From Segetibacter aerophilus (GTDB lineage Bacteria > Bacteroidota > Bacteroidia > Chitinophagales > Chitinophagaceae): a DNA stretch of 64,000 bases. A model generated the notes under the pieces. The model saw only the letters and a list, made by a program, of their open reading frames with translations, searched no databases and was not told where the DNA came from. Position 1 is the first letter of the stretch, and the number at the start of each line of letters is the position of its first letter. Below are positions 47,411 to 56,951 of this stretch, one piece after another. The translations under genes and the position numbers were made by a program. The stretch lies in contig NZ_BJYT01000007.1 in the NCBI RefSeq assembly GCF_007991655.1, positions 186,001-250,000 on the forward strand, given 5' to 3'.

Positions 47411-48394
47411 ATGAAATACAGAACACTTGGTCAAAACGAACAACTATCAGCGATAGGCTTAGGATGCATGAGCATGAGTCATGCTTATGGTGTACCTGAT
47501 GATGATGAGTCTATTGCAACCCTTCATTATGCGCTTGACTTAGGTATCAACTTTTGGGATACAGCTGATTTTTACGGAAACGGTAGTAATGAAGAATTAA
47601 TATCCAAAGTATTAACAACGAACCGAGACAAAATTTTTATAGCCACCAAGTTCGGATTTCGCGCAACAGAAGATGGCAAGGGAAGTTATTTTGACGGTTC
47701 TCCCGCCTACATGAGGCAGGCGATAGATGCAAGTTTGAAAAGATTGAAAATTGATGTTATTGATCTTTATTATGCCCATCGTGTAGATCAAAAAATTCCA
47801 GTTGAAGAAATGGTGGGCGCTATGGCTGAGTTGGTACAACAAGGCAAAGTGCGGTATCTCGGTTTATCTGAAGCCTCTGCAAATTCTATTAAAAGAGCCC
47901 ATGCCGTCCATCCAATAGCTGCGCTGCAAAGTGAATATTCGCTGCTAACAAGGGGCGTTGAAAAAGAGATTTTGCCGTTGTGCAAAGAACTGGGAATTAC
48001 CTTCGTTCCCTACAGTCCACTTGCCAGGGGGCTAATGACCAACACCCTTAATTTCAAAGATCTTCCTGAAAACGATTTTCGTAGAACACTGCCAAGATAC
48101 CAGGAAGAATACCAGGAAAATAATGCAAACCTTGCACAGGCGTTTGCCGAATTAGCAACACAAAAAGGTTGTAGTCCTGCTCAACTGGCATTAGCATGGG
48201 TATTGGCACAAGGAGATAATGTGATCCCGATTCCCGGAACAAAAAAGCGAGATAAACTAAAAGACAATGCAGGAAGCGTAGACCTGGCACTTACACCACA
48301 AGACGTGAGCGACATTGAGGCTGTATTAGCAAAATATCCCAATGTGGGAGACCGGTACAGTGAGGCGAATTATAAGTGGGCAGATAAGAATTAA
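47411..48394 (+). CDS. Aldo/keto reductase
   Basis: A 327-residue NADPH-dependent oxidoreductase of the (beta/alpha)8 AKR family. The catalytic tetrad is Asp50 (FWDTADFYG), Tyr55, Lys80 (ATKFGF) and His123 (YYAHRVD). The cofactor end [11 protein letters not shown] (about 264-274) is typical. It belongs to the YajO/AKR13-like group acting on aldehydes and small sugars; the substrate is unknown. It stands in the same direction as the DoxX gene, which begins 58 bp downstream. Confidence 0.95.
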   Translation: MKYRTLGQNEQLSAIGLGCMSMSHAYGVPDDDESIATLHYALDLGINFWDTADFYGNGSNEELISKVLTTNRDKIFIATKFGFRATEDGKGSYFDGSPAYMRQAIDASLKRLKIDVIDLYYAHRVDQKIPVEEMVGAMAELVQQGKVRYLGLSEASANSIKRAHAVHPIAALQSEYSLLTRGVEKEILPLCKELGITFVPYSPLARGLMTNTLNFKDLPENDFRRTLPRYQEEYQENNANLAQAFAELATQKGCSPAQLALAWVLAQGDNVIPIPGTKKRDKLKDNAGSVDLALTPQDVSDIEAVLAKYPNVGDRYSEANYKWADKN

Positions 48395-48452
48395 GAATAA
48401 CTTTGTTCAAGCAAAAAGGAAGCAAAGAATCTTGATTGTAAAAATTTGATCC

Positions 48453-48878
48453 ATGAGAAGAACGTTTTCTACTGCAGTAAATAACAACGCTGTTAATGTT
48501 TGGCTACTCATAGCAAGACTTGCTGTCGGTGCCTTAATGCTTACTCACGGTATTCCGAAATTACAAAACCTTATCTCCGGAAATGTTCAGTTTGCGGATC
48601 CCTTTGGGATTGGTCCTACTGCAACGCTCGCTTTAACTGTTTTCGCTGAAGCATTTTGTTCAATCCTCCTCATATTAGGACTTGCGACTCGTCTTGCAAG
48701 TGTGCCCTTAATAATAAATATGCTGGTGGCTATTTTTTATGCGCTTGCCTCCCAGCCGTTGGCAAAAAAGGAGCTCGCTATCTTTTATCTAATTTTTTAC
48801 ATCGGCTTTCTCATTCTTGGCGGCGGCAAATATTCCCTCGATTCCTTAATCGGCCGAAAAAACAGGAGCCGGTATTAG
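48453..48878 (+). CDS. DoxX-family membrane protein
   Basis: A 141-residue protein with four hydrophobic helices (about 17-34, 58-78, 82-100, 106-124), matching DoxX-like proteins. The first helix includes RLAVGALMLTHGIPKL, the family opening. Members associate with redox or thiosulfate-related functions, but most are uncharacterised. It is likely co-transcribed with the aldo/keto reductase upstream. Confidence 0.88.
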   Translation: MRRTFSTAVNNNAVNVWLLIARLAVGALMLTHGIPKLQNLISGNVQFADPFGIGPTATLALTVFAEAFCSILLILGLATRLASVPLIINMLVAIFYALASQPLAKKELAIFYLIFYIGFLILGGGKYSLDSLIGRKNRSRY

Positions 48879-48943
48879 TTTAAGCCTTTTAAGCAGGCAA
48901 ATGCGCAAGTAGTGAAATTCCAGCGGATGCTAGGTTTCCCTTT

Positions 48944-49702
48944 CTATAGATATGAATTCGCGAAAGAACTTTGTTTTCTGCCATTCATACAGATGAATGC
49001 TTCGGCGGCCTTTACGCCAAGCTCTCTTCCCCTGAATTCTTCCATGGCAGCATGGCCACAATTATAAATACCGGGAGGATCCTGGCTGGTATGACAAAAA
49101 ACAGCTTTCCTTTTTAAATCCTGTGTTTCAGTAATGTCAACATAATCTGTAGGATGGAAAGTCATGGTCTGCTCGCCGGCACAAACTTCAAAAAAGTAAA
49201 GTGAAAACTTATTCTGCGCCCTTACCCACGATTGTATAGTTAGCAGGCTAGCTGCCTGGTGATCTTTATGAGTATCAAGGGGCCAATGGGTAAATACTAC
49301 GTCTGGCTTTTCATCATAAATTAATTTTTGAATTTTACCCAGCCAAGCATTATCAACTATAGTATCTCCATCAATTTGCCCTGCAAAGATGGGCTTAGCC
49401 TTTAAAGCGGCGCAGGCATTTAGGGCTTCCTGTTTTCTTATGGCCGCCGCTTCGGCATGGGTTTTTCCTTCGATACCTGCTTCGCCCGTCGTGAGATATA
49501 TAACAGTGACGGAATGTCCCTTTTTACTCAGCGCGGCCAGCGTACCGCCACATCCGCTTTCAGGATCATCGGGATGCCCGCCCACACATACAACCTTTTT
49601 CTTTTCCACTTTCTGATTGGCCTGTCCATTCAACATGCTTGACAAGGAAAATATTCCTACACCTGCCGATGTACTTTTCACAAACGCTCGTCGTGACTTC
49701 AT
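48944..49702 (-). CDS. PIG-L family deacetylase with Tat-like signal
   Basis: A 252-residue zinc-dependent N-deacetylase. The N-terminus SRRAFVKSTSAGVG resembles a twin-arginine export signal. The metal motif GGHPDDPE (His43, Asp45, Asp46) and the second part THKDHQAA (about 144-151) are both present. PIG-L enzymes deacetylate N-acetylglucosamine conjugates. It is divergent from a DUF1080 gene; both families act on sugar substrates, so a linked role is plausible but inferred. Confidence 0.92.
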   Translation of the reverse strand: MKSRRAFVKSTSAGVGIFSLSSMLNGQANQKVEKKKVVCVGGHPDDPESGCGGTLAALSKKGHSVTVIYLTTGEAGIEGKTHAEAAAIRKQEALNACAALKAKPIFAGQIDGDTIVDNAWLGKIQKLIYDEKPDVVFTHWPLDTHKDHQAASLLTIQSWVRAQNKFSLYFFEVCAGEQTMTFHPTDYVDITETQDLKRKAVFCHTSQDPPGIYNCGHAAMEEFRGRELGVKAAEAFICMNGRKQSSFANSYL

Positions 49703-49815
49703 CTTACTTTGAATATTAAATCATTAAAAACTGTATAATCTTAAAACAGCAACGTTCTATTATAACCGCTCGATTTTGTACTATATTTCATTTTAATACA
49801 ACAACGGATAAACTT

Positions 49816-50535
49816 ATGAAAAAGCTAATTCTATTCACAATAATACTTTTGTCATTTCTTTCATTTAAAGTGAAGCCAAAGACGATCAACCTTTTTAATG
49901 GCAAGGATTTAATCGGGTGGCATGTAGACGTTCCGGCGATGGATACAGATAAGTCTTTAAAAAGTCCTTTCATTATCAGGAATGGTTTGCTTGTTAGTTT
50001 GGGCACGCCGGGGGGTCACCTGATTACAGATGCCACTTATAAAAATTATAGGCTCGAAGTACAATATCGCTTTGCCGGCGTCCCGGGCAATTGCGGTGTG
50101 TTGGTACATGCTTCTACTCCGCGTGCGTTGTATAAAATGTTTCCGAAGGCTATAGAGTCACAATTGATGACACAAAATGCGGGCGACTTCTGGTGCATCG
50201 AGGAAGACATTGCCGTGGCTGACATGGAAAAAAGGCGTGGCCCTAAAGCAGAATGGGGAATAAACGGAGATAGAAAGCGTCGCATAATCAATCTTACAGA
50301 CGGCTCTGAAAAGCCTGTAGGAGAATGGAACACGATGGTAATTGAATGCGTGAAGAGATCAATAAAAGTGTGGGTTAATGGTGATCTTGTAAACTGCGGT
50401 TTTAACTGTACTGCCGATCATGGTCAAATTGCATTACAGGCTGAAGGTTCTGAGGTCGAGTTCAGAAAGGTGGAGTTAACTCCTATTAGCAAATTGACAG
50501 GAACACCTTGTGAGCTCGTAACAGAAAGCCGATAA
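49816..50535 (+). CDS. DUF1080 (3-keto-disaccharide hydrolase-like) protein
   Basis: A 239-residue exported protein with a hydrophobic N-terminal signal (about 1-18) and the concanavalin-like DUF1080 fold: LFNGKDLIGW (about 25-34), a central YRLEVQYRFAGVPGNCGVLV and a C-terminal GQIALQAEGSEVEFRKVEL, typical for the family. Related proteins bind or cleave 3-keto-glycosides. It is divergent from the PIG-L deacetylase with a shared promoter region of about 110 bp. Confidence 0.92.
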   Translation: MKKLILFTIILLSFLSFKVKPKTINLFNGKDLIGWHVDVPAMDTDKSLKSPFIIRNGLLVSLGTPGGHLITDATYKNYRLEVQYRFAGVPGNCGVLVHASTPRALYKMFPKAIESQLMTQNAGDFWCIEEDIAVADMEKRRGPKAEWGINGDRKRRIINLTDGSEKPVGEWNTMVIECVKRSIKVWVNGDLVNCGFNCTADHGQIALQAEGSEVEFRKVELTPISKLTGTPCELVTESR

Positions 50536-50589
50536 TAAGATGAATGAGTTTGGGTTTATTGCTTGATTTTCAATTTAAAATTTTGCCGC

Positions 50590-50949
50590 CTAATCCCTCT
50601 TGAAGAAACTTTTAATATATCGAAACAACTTTCTAAATTCATCCGACAAGTCCCCCTCGTCACCAGGTGCAGTGGGAGCATCTGCAAAACGAGAAGCCTT
50701 TATCAAAGGCTGATAGTCTTTAATCGAATTTACCTTATTACGTAGTGCAGGTTCATGATCGTCAGTACCATAAGAAATTAAAAAAATTATCTCTGGCATT
50801 TCAATTTCTATCAATTCAAGAGCTTCATCAAAATCTTCTAGGCTGTTTATTGAATAATTTTTTTTTGAAAGGTGAAACTCTAACAGTCTCATAAAATCAA
50901 CGTCTCTATCCCGATATTTATTTATAATCACCGCTCTTTTATTTCCCAT
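50590..50949 (-). CDS. Receiver-like protein lacking the phosphoacceptor (uncertain)
   Basis: A 119-residue protein from the ATG at 50949 (the frame runs 14 codons further upstream). The secondary-structure pattern and the stretch LEDFDEALELIEIEMPEIIF resemble a response-regulator receiver, but the expected Asp after the third strand is replaced (PEIIFLISY). No output domain follows; the C-terminus is basic (FRYIKSFFKRD). It could be a pseudo-receiver working by protein contact, or an unrelated small alpha/beta protein. It is convergent with the DUF1080 gene. Confidence 0.55.
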   Translation of the reverse strand: MGNKRAVIINKYRDRDVDFMRLLEFHLSKKNYSINSLEDFDEALELIEIEMPEIIFLISYGTDDHEPALRNKVNSIKDYQPLIKASRFADAPTAPGDEGDLSDEFRKLFRYIKSFFKRD

Positions 50950-51307
50950 ATAATTGCTCTTACAAGTTAAAATAGATGCGACAAAAAGCATGCGCCCTTA
51001 ATGGAGGATAAATTAGAGAATTGGCTCAGGCGGGAGTTAAACTGTAAGACAACAATGGAATAGATTTTTGTTTAGACTGCAGCAATACTCTTATCAAGCT
51101 TTTGTTGCGACACCACGTTCAGGTGAAGGAAGACCATTTGGCTTTTTCCATTTTTTACTTAAAAAACACGCAAACTGTTCATTGCTTAAAACACACATCG
51201 TCACGTGACTCAACCCATTTTAAACAAGTCTTAGCCGGTTTATTGCTTTTAAATAAATTGCGTCCTTAAACCTTTGCAGCTCCAAATTTCACATTGCACC
51301 TCTTTCA
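50950..51307. other. Gene-free region upstream of sbcC
   Basis: About 360 bases without a convincing gene. It contains an inverted copy of the dispersed repeat (51078-51122). The sbcC promoter must lie in the last 150 bases, but only imperfect boxes are visible. Confidence 0.6.
51078..51122 (-). repeat. Dispersed intergenic repeat, copy 5 (inverted)
   Basis: On the plus strand GCAGCAATACTC is followed by TTATCAAGCTTTTGTTGCGA and CACCACGTTC, the reverse-complement order of copy 1. It lies upstream of sbcC. Confidence 0.55.
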
Positions 51308-54300
51308 ATGAAGATCATTAGTATAAAGTTTTTAAACCTCAATTCCTTAAAAGGCGAACATGAGATAAGGTTCGACAAACCACCTTTTACGGAGAGTGGT
51401 TTATTTGCTATCACCGGTCCCACTGGTGCGGGCAAAACAACTATTCTCGATGCGATAACAGTAGCCTTATACGGACGTGTGCACCGTCATGACAAAGAAG
51501 CAAGTGAAAGCATGACCAGGTTTACAGGAGAGTCGCATGCGGAAGTTGAGTTCGAAGCAAACCAGGAATTGTTTAGAGCGAGATGGTCACTGAGAAGAAG
51601 TCGAAACAGGCCGGAAGGTGTTTTGCAGACTCCCAGGATGGAACTTGCCAACGCTCTTACAGGTGAAATCATCGTTGGTCATCCCCTTTCGGCCGTCCAA
51701 AGCAAGATTGTAGAACTGTGCGGGTTGGATTATAACCAGTTCTTACGGTCCGTTATGTTATCGCAGGGTGACTTTACCCGTTTTCTAAAAGCAAGTGAAA
51801 ATGAGCGAAGCGAGCTGCTCGAAAAAATTACTGATACTGGCATTTACTCCGACATTTCAACCTATGTATATGAAAAGGCAAAGGAACAAAAAGTTCAACT
51901 AGATGTGCTTCGCGCCCGGATGAATGATGTGGTGCTGTTGTCAGACGAAGAGAAGAACGTGATAACCGAAACACTGCAACGCCACCAGCAAGAAGAACGA
52001 AGGCTGACACAAGTGAAACTTGATATAGAAACAAAAATAAATTGGCTACAAAAGTTAAGAGACCTAAAGAACAAACAAGCGTTTCATTCGCAGCAGCTTT
52101 CAACTTTTGCGCAACAGGCAAAAGACAATGAACATGATTTCGAACGATTGAACCAGCACGCCCGCGCTTCCAAACATACCCTGGCTTTACAAGCAATCAA
52201 CCAGCATAAGAAACAACGAGAAGAGATTGAGCATAAGGTTGTCGACTTAGAAAAGCATTTGCCGGGCTACAAAGAGGAGCTTCAACAAGCTTTACTGCAA
52301 TTAACAACGACAAAAGAGGAGTACGCCCGTGCACAGTTCGCCCTCCATGAAGCTGAGCCTCTTTTGCAAGCAGTCGTTATTAAAGACACAGAAATTGAAG
52401 TTGAGAAGCACTCTTTGCAGCAAACCATGAATGCGTTCAACCTGCTGCAAAATGAGGTGCGTGAAATTGAAAAATTGAAGGATGAAAAGCAACATGAGTT
52501 TGAGCTTTGCCAAATGCAATTGTCCGAGGTAGAGAAATGGCTGGAAGCAAATCAAAAAGATAGCGAACTCGAAAAAGACGTGCCCGCTTATGAACAGTTG
52601 CGGAAAGAGCTGGCTGCTGCTGATGAAGCAATTTCCAAATCTACCAGGGAGCTAAGTAAGCTGAAAGATCAACAAAAGCGGGAACAACTGTCTTTTGCAA
52701 ATGCCACTGAAAAGGTTGAAAGCATCAAAAAGGCAATTAAACAACTTGAAGGTGAACAAAAAATAATTAGCCAAAAACTATCGGAAGTTATTGGTGAACA
52801 ATCAGTCGAATCGCTCGAATCAAAGGCAAACGATCTGCCTGCATTGATCGCAGTATGCAAGGATCAATTGCGCTTGTCAGGAGAATACCAAAAGCACGTT
52901 GAACGCAAGCAGCAGGCGGTTCAGCAATTGAAAGATGTTACTCAGAAACATGACGCGGAAAGTCACCAGTTGCAACAGTTAGAAATTGATAAAGAGAAAG
53001 CTGAAGTAATGCTAAACGACCTTCAGCAACTGGTAGAGATCCAGGTACGCATTCAAAAATATGATGAGGACCGCCAGCAGTTAAAGTCGGAGGAACCCTG
53101 CCCGCTCTGTGGTTCAATACATCATCCTTATGTTGATAGGCATAATCACAATCACGTAAATCTTGCACAGCAAAAGCGGGATGAACACCGGGTTTACTTA
53201 TCTAAAATTTCAAAAGAACATGAAAAAAAGGCGCTAGTAGTTAACACTCTTACTAATAACGTTTCTACGCTCAAAGATGAAATTGAGCTAATAAAAAAAG
53301 CGATCACAGATGTAACAAAAGCTTTCGATAGAAATAATGGTGATTTGCCAAAACCGCTAAATCTTTCTGATAGTAAAATCATAGCAGCGATAGTAGTAGC
53401 GAAAGAAAAAGACTACAAAAGTTTGCGTGATCAAGTATTGACTATAAAGACTCTCCAGCACCAACTTCAACAGTTGCAGAATCAATGCAACATCAACTTA
53501 CAGGAGCAGGCAAGGTTTGAAAGTATCACGTTGCAAATAGCAGAAAGAGTAAAAGGGATAATCCGTGATATCGACCGGGAAAGGGAAAGTGTAGACGTAG
53601 GTATAGAAAGTAAAAGCAGTCTCGTTGCATCAGCCACATTGCTCTTATCAAAATATGAGATTACCTATAACACTGCAGACGATTCCAAGTACGAAGAGCA
53701 TTTGAAAAATCGAATGGCCGGTTACACAACTGCCCTTGCTAACTTCCATCGTTACAAAGAAGATATAGGAAGAGTACAAGCAGAATTTATTAGCGCAAAA
53801 ACAATTTATGCAGAAAAAACACTCAAACTAGAGGAACTAGGGTTAGTGGTAAAAAACGAACAGCAGAGCTTGGCAAAACTACAAGCAGAGCGGTTGAAAA
53901 TCTTTGGTGAAAAGGATGCTTCTAAAGAGCGAAAAAGATTAAGCGATGAGGTACAGCAACTCATGACGCTATCTGAAAATCTTCAAAATACTTTTCATCA
54001 AAAGGAGCAAATCGTAAAGGTAAACGAAGAAAAAATTGTAGAGTGGAAAAGACAGCTTCAGGAAGTGGAGGAGAAATATTTAGTTCTTCGTAATCGGTTG
54101 ACGGAAACGCTTGCTAAAGAGGATATTGCTTCAATCGAAAAACTGGAAGCGTTATTTATTCCAGTTTCAGAGGAACAAAGAATATCTGTCGTAAAGCAAA
54201 AAATTGAACAAAACGTTACTACCACCAGTAGCATCCTAAAAAGTATCGAGAGCGAATACATAGCCGAGGCTGAAAAAAATTTAACGGAAGAGAGCGAAGA

Positions 54301-54976
54301 AGCGCTACAAGAAACGCTTGGTACACAGCAACAATTAATCAGAGAATTAAACCAGCAACTTGGAGGTTTGCAGCACGCACTTCAGGAAGATGCGAGATTG
54401 TTAGCCAGGCACGAGGAAGTAGCTGCGCAGGTGGAAGCGCAACAAAAGGAATGCAGCCGCTGGGATAAAATATCACAACTGATTGGTTCAGCAGACGGAA
54501 AGAAGTTTAGCAAATTCGCTCAAGGGCTCACCCTGGCAAGGCTTACAGAATTAGCCAACCGTCACCTTCATAAGTTAAGCGATCGGTACAGAATTTTAAA
54601 AAGTGCGGAAAAAGATTTAGAGCTTCAAATTATAGATGCCTACCAGGCCGATGTTGTGCGACCAATGACTACGTTGTCAGGTGGCGAAAGTTTCCTCGTC
54701 AGTCTTTCACTTGCACTCGGCTTGTCTGATTTGGCAGGTAATAAAACTCAAATCAATTCTCTTTTTATAGATGAGGGTTTCGGCACCCTTGATGCCGAGA
54801 CTCTGGATGTTGCTATTTCGGCGTTAGAAAATCTGCAGGCATCAGGAAAAATGATTGGAATTATTTCTCACGTAGAGGCGCTAAAAGAACGCATCGGTAC
54901 ACAAATAGAAGTAAGCAAACAGCCGGGAGGCTATAGCAAGATAATCGTTAAGAGCTACGGAAAAGAATACGCTTAA
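51308..54976 (+). CDS. sbcC: SbcC exonuclease subunit (Rad50-like ATPase)
   Basis: A 1222-residue SMC-like ATPase that with SbcD nuclease processes hairpins and blocked DNA ends. Walker A GPTGAGKTT (about 37-45), then long coiled coils (about 190-560 and 640-1060) around a zinc hook CPLC (about 598-601), and the C-terminal ATPase half with signature LSGGES (about 1124-1129) and Walker B SLFIDEGFGTLD (about 1152-1163). The partner sbcD, usually directly upstream, is not in this window. The gene ends 55 bp before a convergent gene, with a hairpin between. Confidence 0.96.
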   Translation: MKIISIKFLNLNSLKGEHEIRFDKPPFTESGLFAITGPTGAGKTTILDAITVALYGRVHRHDKEASESMTRFTGESHAEVEFEANQELFRARWSLRRSRNRPEGVLQTPRMELANALTGEIIVGHPLSAVQSKIVELCGLDYNQFLRSVMLSQGDFTRFLKASENERSELLEKITDTGIYSDISTYVYEKAKEQKVQLDVLRARMNDVVLLSDEEKNVITETLQRHQQEERRLTQVKLDIETKINWLQKLRDLKNKQAFHSQQLSTFAQQAKDNEHDFERLNQHARASKHTLALQAINQHKKQREEIEHKVVDLEKHLPGYKEELQQALLQLTTTKEEYARAQFALHEAEPLLQAVVIKDTEIEVEKHSLQQTMNAFNLLQNEVREIEKLKDEKQHEFELCQMQLSEVEKWLEANQKDSELEKDVPAYEQLRKELAAADEAISKSTRELSKLKDQQKREQLSFANATEKVESIKKAIKQLEGEQKIISQKLSEVIGEQSVESLESKANDLPALIAVCKDQLRLSGEYQKHVERKQQAVQQLKDVTQKHDAESHQLQQLEIDKEKAEVMLNDLQQLVEIQVRIQKYDEDRQQLKSEEPCPLCGSIHHPYVDRHNHNHVNLAQQKRDEHRVYLSKISKEHEKKALVVNTLTNNVSTLKDEIELIKKAITDVTKAFDRNNGDLPKPLNLSDSKIIAAIVVAKEKDYKSLRDQVLTIKTLQHQLQQLQNQCNINLQEQARFESITLQIAERVKGIIRDIDRERESVDVGIESKSSLVASATLLLSKYEITYNTADDSKYEEHLKNRMAGYTTALANFHRYKEDIGRVQAEFISAKTIYAEKTLKLEELGLVVKNEQQSLAKLQAERLKIFGEKDASKERKRLSDEVQQLMTLSENLQNTFHQKEQIVKVNEEKIVEWKRQLQEVEEKYLVLRNRLTETLAKEDIASIEKLEALFIPVSEEQRISVVKQKIEQNVTTTSSILKSIESEYIAEAEKNLTEESEEALQETLGTQQQLIRELNQQLGGLQHALQEDARLLARHEEVAAQVEAQQKECSRWDKISQLIGSADGKKFSKFAQGLTLARLTELANRHLHKLSDRYRILKSAEKDLELQIIDAYQADVVRPMTTLSGGESFLVSLSLALGLSDLAGNKTQINSLFIDEGFGTLDAETLDVAISALENLQASGKMIGIISHVEALKERIGTQIEVSKQPGGYSKIIVKSYGKEYA

Positions 54977-54991
54977 GCGAAATGCAGGTTA

Positions 54992-55029
54992 CCGGTTGCA
55001 AGTAACAGCAACTGGTAGTTCGCAACCGG
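54992..55029. terminator. Hairpin between convergent sbcC and yciO genes
   Basis: CCGGTTGC and GCAACCGG form a perfect 8-bp stem around a 22-nt loop. A T tract is lacking on both strands, so termination is uncertain; it could also be a repeat. Confidence 0.4.
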
Positions 55030-55031
55030 CG

Positions 55032-55643
55032 TCACTCCTCCTTCCACTCGCCCAGACCATATCTCACAACTTCATAAGGCTCATTCGTACAATCGACAAT
55101 AGTAGAAGGTGTCATTCCACCTGGTCCGCCGTCTATTACAATATCAACGAGTTTTCCAAAGTTTTCGTAAATCAATTCCGGATCTGTGTATTCTTCTACC
55201 ATGTCGCCTGGCAAAGATGCACTTAGTATTGGATGCCCCAACTCTTGTACTATCGTATTGGCAATCACATTATCAGGAATACGAAGACCTATTGTCTTTT
55301 TTTTGCTATGCAATATTCTTGGAACATCGCTATTGGCTGGTAATATAAATGTGTACGGTCCGGGCAGATAATTTTTTAATGTTCGATATAAAGGAGTAGA
55401 AATACTTTTGGTGTATTTGCTGAGATCACTAAGATCATGACAAACAAAGCTTAACTGTGCTTTTTCAGGATCGACATGTTTGATACGACAAATTCTTTCG
55501 ACCCCTTGCTTCTTAAAAATGTCACAACCCAAACCATAAATTGTGTCTGTTGGATAAATAATTACTCCTCCATCAAGTAAACATTCTACGATCGTTTTTA
55601 TTTGCCGCGTTTGCGGATTTACCGGATGAAGATGAATAAGCAT
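55032..55643 (-). CDS. yciO: YciO-type member of the Sua5/YrdC family
   Basis: A 203-residue protein with the Sua5/YrdC fold: GGVIIYPTDTIYGLGCDIF (about 25-43), LPGPYTFIL (about 93-101), TIGLRIPDN (about 116-124) and the C-terminal GMTPSTIVDCT. True threonylcarbamoyl-AMP synthases (TsaC/Sua5) make the precursor of the t6A tRNA modification. This sequence, with AQLSFVCHDLSDLSKY in the nucleotide-binding region, is closer to the YciO branch, so catalysis in t6A synthesis is not assured. It is convergent with sbcC. Confidence 0.85.
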   Translation of the reverse strand: MLIHLHPVNPQTRQIKTIVECLLDGGVIIYPTDTIYGLGCDIFKKQGVERICRIKHVDPEKAQLSFVCHDLSDLSKYTKSISTPLYRTLKNYLPGPYTFILPANSDVPRILHSKKKTIGLRIPDNVIANTIVQELGHPILSASLPGDMVEEYTDPELIYENFGKLVDIVIDGGPGGMTPSTIVDCTNEPYEVVRYGLGEWKEE

Positions 55644-55765
55644 GTCTCAAATGATTAAAATATTATACCATTTTCCTAAGCGCTATAAAAACAACGAATC
55701 AAAGAAACAAGAGAAGAAACCATTTTATGGCCTTCGCGTTAGACCGGCTGACACGCTTGCCACTA

Positions 55766-55812
55766 GTACAAGGAGTGACACAACCGGAGCAAAATAGTAG
55801 TAAAATTGCGGG
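55766..55812 (+). repeat. Dispersed intergenic repeat, copy 6 (plus orientation)
   Basis: Opens GTACAAGGAGTGACACAAC, has AAATAGTAGTA in the centre and ends TTGCGGG. It lies upstream of rplM. Confidence 0.65.
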
Positions 55813-55946
55813 TTATATAAGGACAACAAAAAATTAACAACAAAAATTTGATTGAAAACTAAGCAGTTACAAAGGTTGTATTTGAAATAGTTCCCGAAAG
55901 CTTTCTTTTTTCAAATATATGCTACTACCTTCGCCGTCCATTAAAA

Positions 55947-55966
55947 ATTGGTGGGATAGCACCAAT
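55947..55966 (+). promoter_or_regulatory. Hairpin in the rplM leader
   Basis: ATTGGTG and CACCAAT pair perfectly around a 6-nt loop, 18 bases before the rplM ATG and just after the proposed transcription start. Leaders controlling L13-S9 operons by ribosomal protein binding are known in other bacteria; whether this one is such a site is inference. Confidence 0.4.
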
Positions 55967-55984
55967 GAAATTAAAAATTATACA

Positions 55985-56428
55985 ATGAGCAAACTACATT
56001 TCACAACCAAATCTGCGAACGAGGCTACCGTGCAACGTAACTGGTACGTTGTTGACGGCACTAATCAAACCGTTGGTCGCATTTGTGCTAAAATCGCAGC
56101 AGTTCTTCGTGGTAAGAACAAAGCGTACTACACTCCACACGTTGATTGTGGTGATTTCGTTGTTGTCATTAACTGTGATAAGGTTAAGTTGACCGGCAAC
56201 AAGATGGATGAAAAAGAATACATGCACTACACTGGTTACCCTGGTGGCCAAAAAGTAGAGATTGCAAAAGACCTTTTAAAGCGTCGCCCTGAAGTGATCG
56301 TTGAAAGAGCTGTAAAAGGGATGCTTCCTAAAAATCGTTTAGGTCGCAAGATGTATAAAAAATTATTTGTGTACGCAGGCGACAAACATCCTCATACTGC
56401 ACAGCAACCTCAACCATTAACATTTTAA
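55985..56428 (+). CDS. rplM: 50S ribosomal protein L13
   Basis: Ribosomal protein uL13. The ATG at 55985 gives 147 residues, the usual length; a further 22 codons upstream are open but overlap the proposed promoter. Family blocks are NWYVVDGTNQTVGRICAKIA (about 20-39), VVVINCDKVKLTG (about 61-73) and GMLPKNRLGRKMYKKLFVY (about 111-129). It is co-transcribed with rpsI, which begins 21 bp later. No Shine-Dalgarno sequence precedes the start. Confidence 0.98.
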   Translation: MSKLHFTTKSANEATVQRNWYVVDGTNQTVGRICAKIAAVLRGKNKAYYTPHVDCGDFVVVINCDKVKLTGNKMDEKEYMHYTGYPGGQKVEIAKDLLKRRPEVIVERAVKGMLPKNRLGRKMYKKLFVYAGDKHPHTAQQPQPLTF

Positions 56429-56449
56429 AATAGGCTACAAGCATAAAAA

Positions 56450-56839
56450 ATGGAAAAACAAAAAAATGCCGTAGGTCGTCGTAAGGAAGCTGTAACCAGA
56501 GTTTTCCTTAACAGGGGCGAAGGTAAAATCACCATAAACGATAAAGATTACAAAGATTATTTTCCGCTGGTTTACTTACAGAACCAGGTAGAACAACCTT
56601 TTAAAGTTATTGAAGGCACTGAAAAATTTGATGTAAAAATCAATGCAACCGGTGGTGGAATGAAAGGCCAGGCAGAAGCCGCAAAGCTTGGTATTGCCCG
56701 TGCTATTCTCGAAGTTAATCCTGAGTTACGTCCAACTTTAAAAGCTGCAGGTTTATTAAAGCGTGATCCAAGAAGCGTTGAGCGTAAGAAACCAGGTAAG
56801 AAGAAAGCAAGAAGAAGCTTCCAGTTCAGTAAGAGATAA
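56450..56839 (+). CDS. rpsI: 30S ribosomal protein S9
   Basis: Ribosomal protein uS9, 129 residues. It starts NAVGRRKEAVTRVFLN and ends in the basic tail KKARRSFQFSKR whose last Arg contacts P-site tRNA. Also visible is TGGGMKGQAEAAKLGIARAI (about 67-86). It follows rplM in the usual order and is separated from rpsB by an inverted-repeat spacer (56855-56920). Confidence 0.98.
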   Translation: MEKQKNAVGRRKEAVTRVFLNRGEGKITINDKDYKDYFPLVYLQNQVEQPFKVIEGTEKFDVKINATGGGMKGQAEAAKLGIARAILEVNPELRPTLKAAGLLKRDPRSVERKKPGKKKARRSFQFSKR

Positions 56840-56854
56840 AGAAAGCGACGAGCC

Positions 56855-56920
56855 GTTAGCTACAAGCTTCAAGCCTTTTGGTTTTTACTTGCAGCTTGCA
56901 GCTTGAGGCTTACAGCTAAC
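56855..56920. repeat. Inverted repeat between rpsI and rpsB
   Basis: GTTAGCTACAAGCTTCAAGC near the left end is mirrored, with three mismatches, by the sequence ending GCTTACAGCTAAC on the right. AGCTTGCAGCTTGA units repeat inside. This resembles the CAAGCTTCAAGC-type palindromic repeats common in Bacteroidota; it could terminate or stabilise the rplM-rpsI mRNA. Confidence 0.6.
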
Positions 56921-56951
56921 AATATTTACAATATTTAATTTAATCAAAACA

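Larger units (their letters stand above)
55644..55984. other. Region between yciO and rplM
   Basis: About 340 bases with no gene. It contains a dispersed repeat (55766-55812), a probable rplM -7 box TACCTTCG (55926-55933, one base off consensus) and a leader hairpin (55947-55966). Confidence 0.65.
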
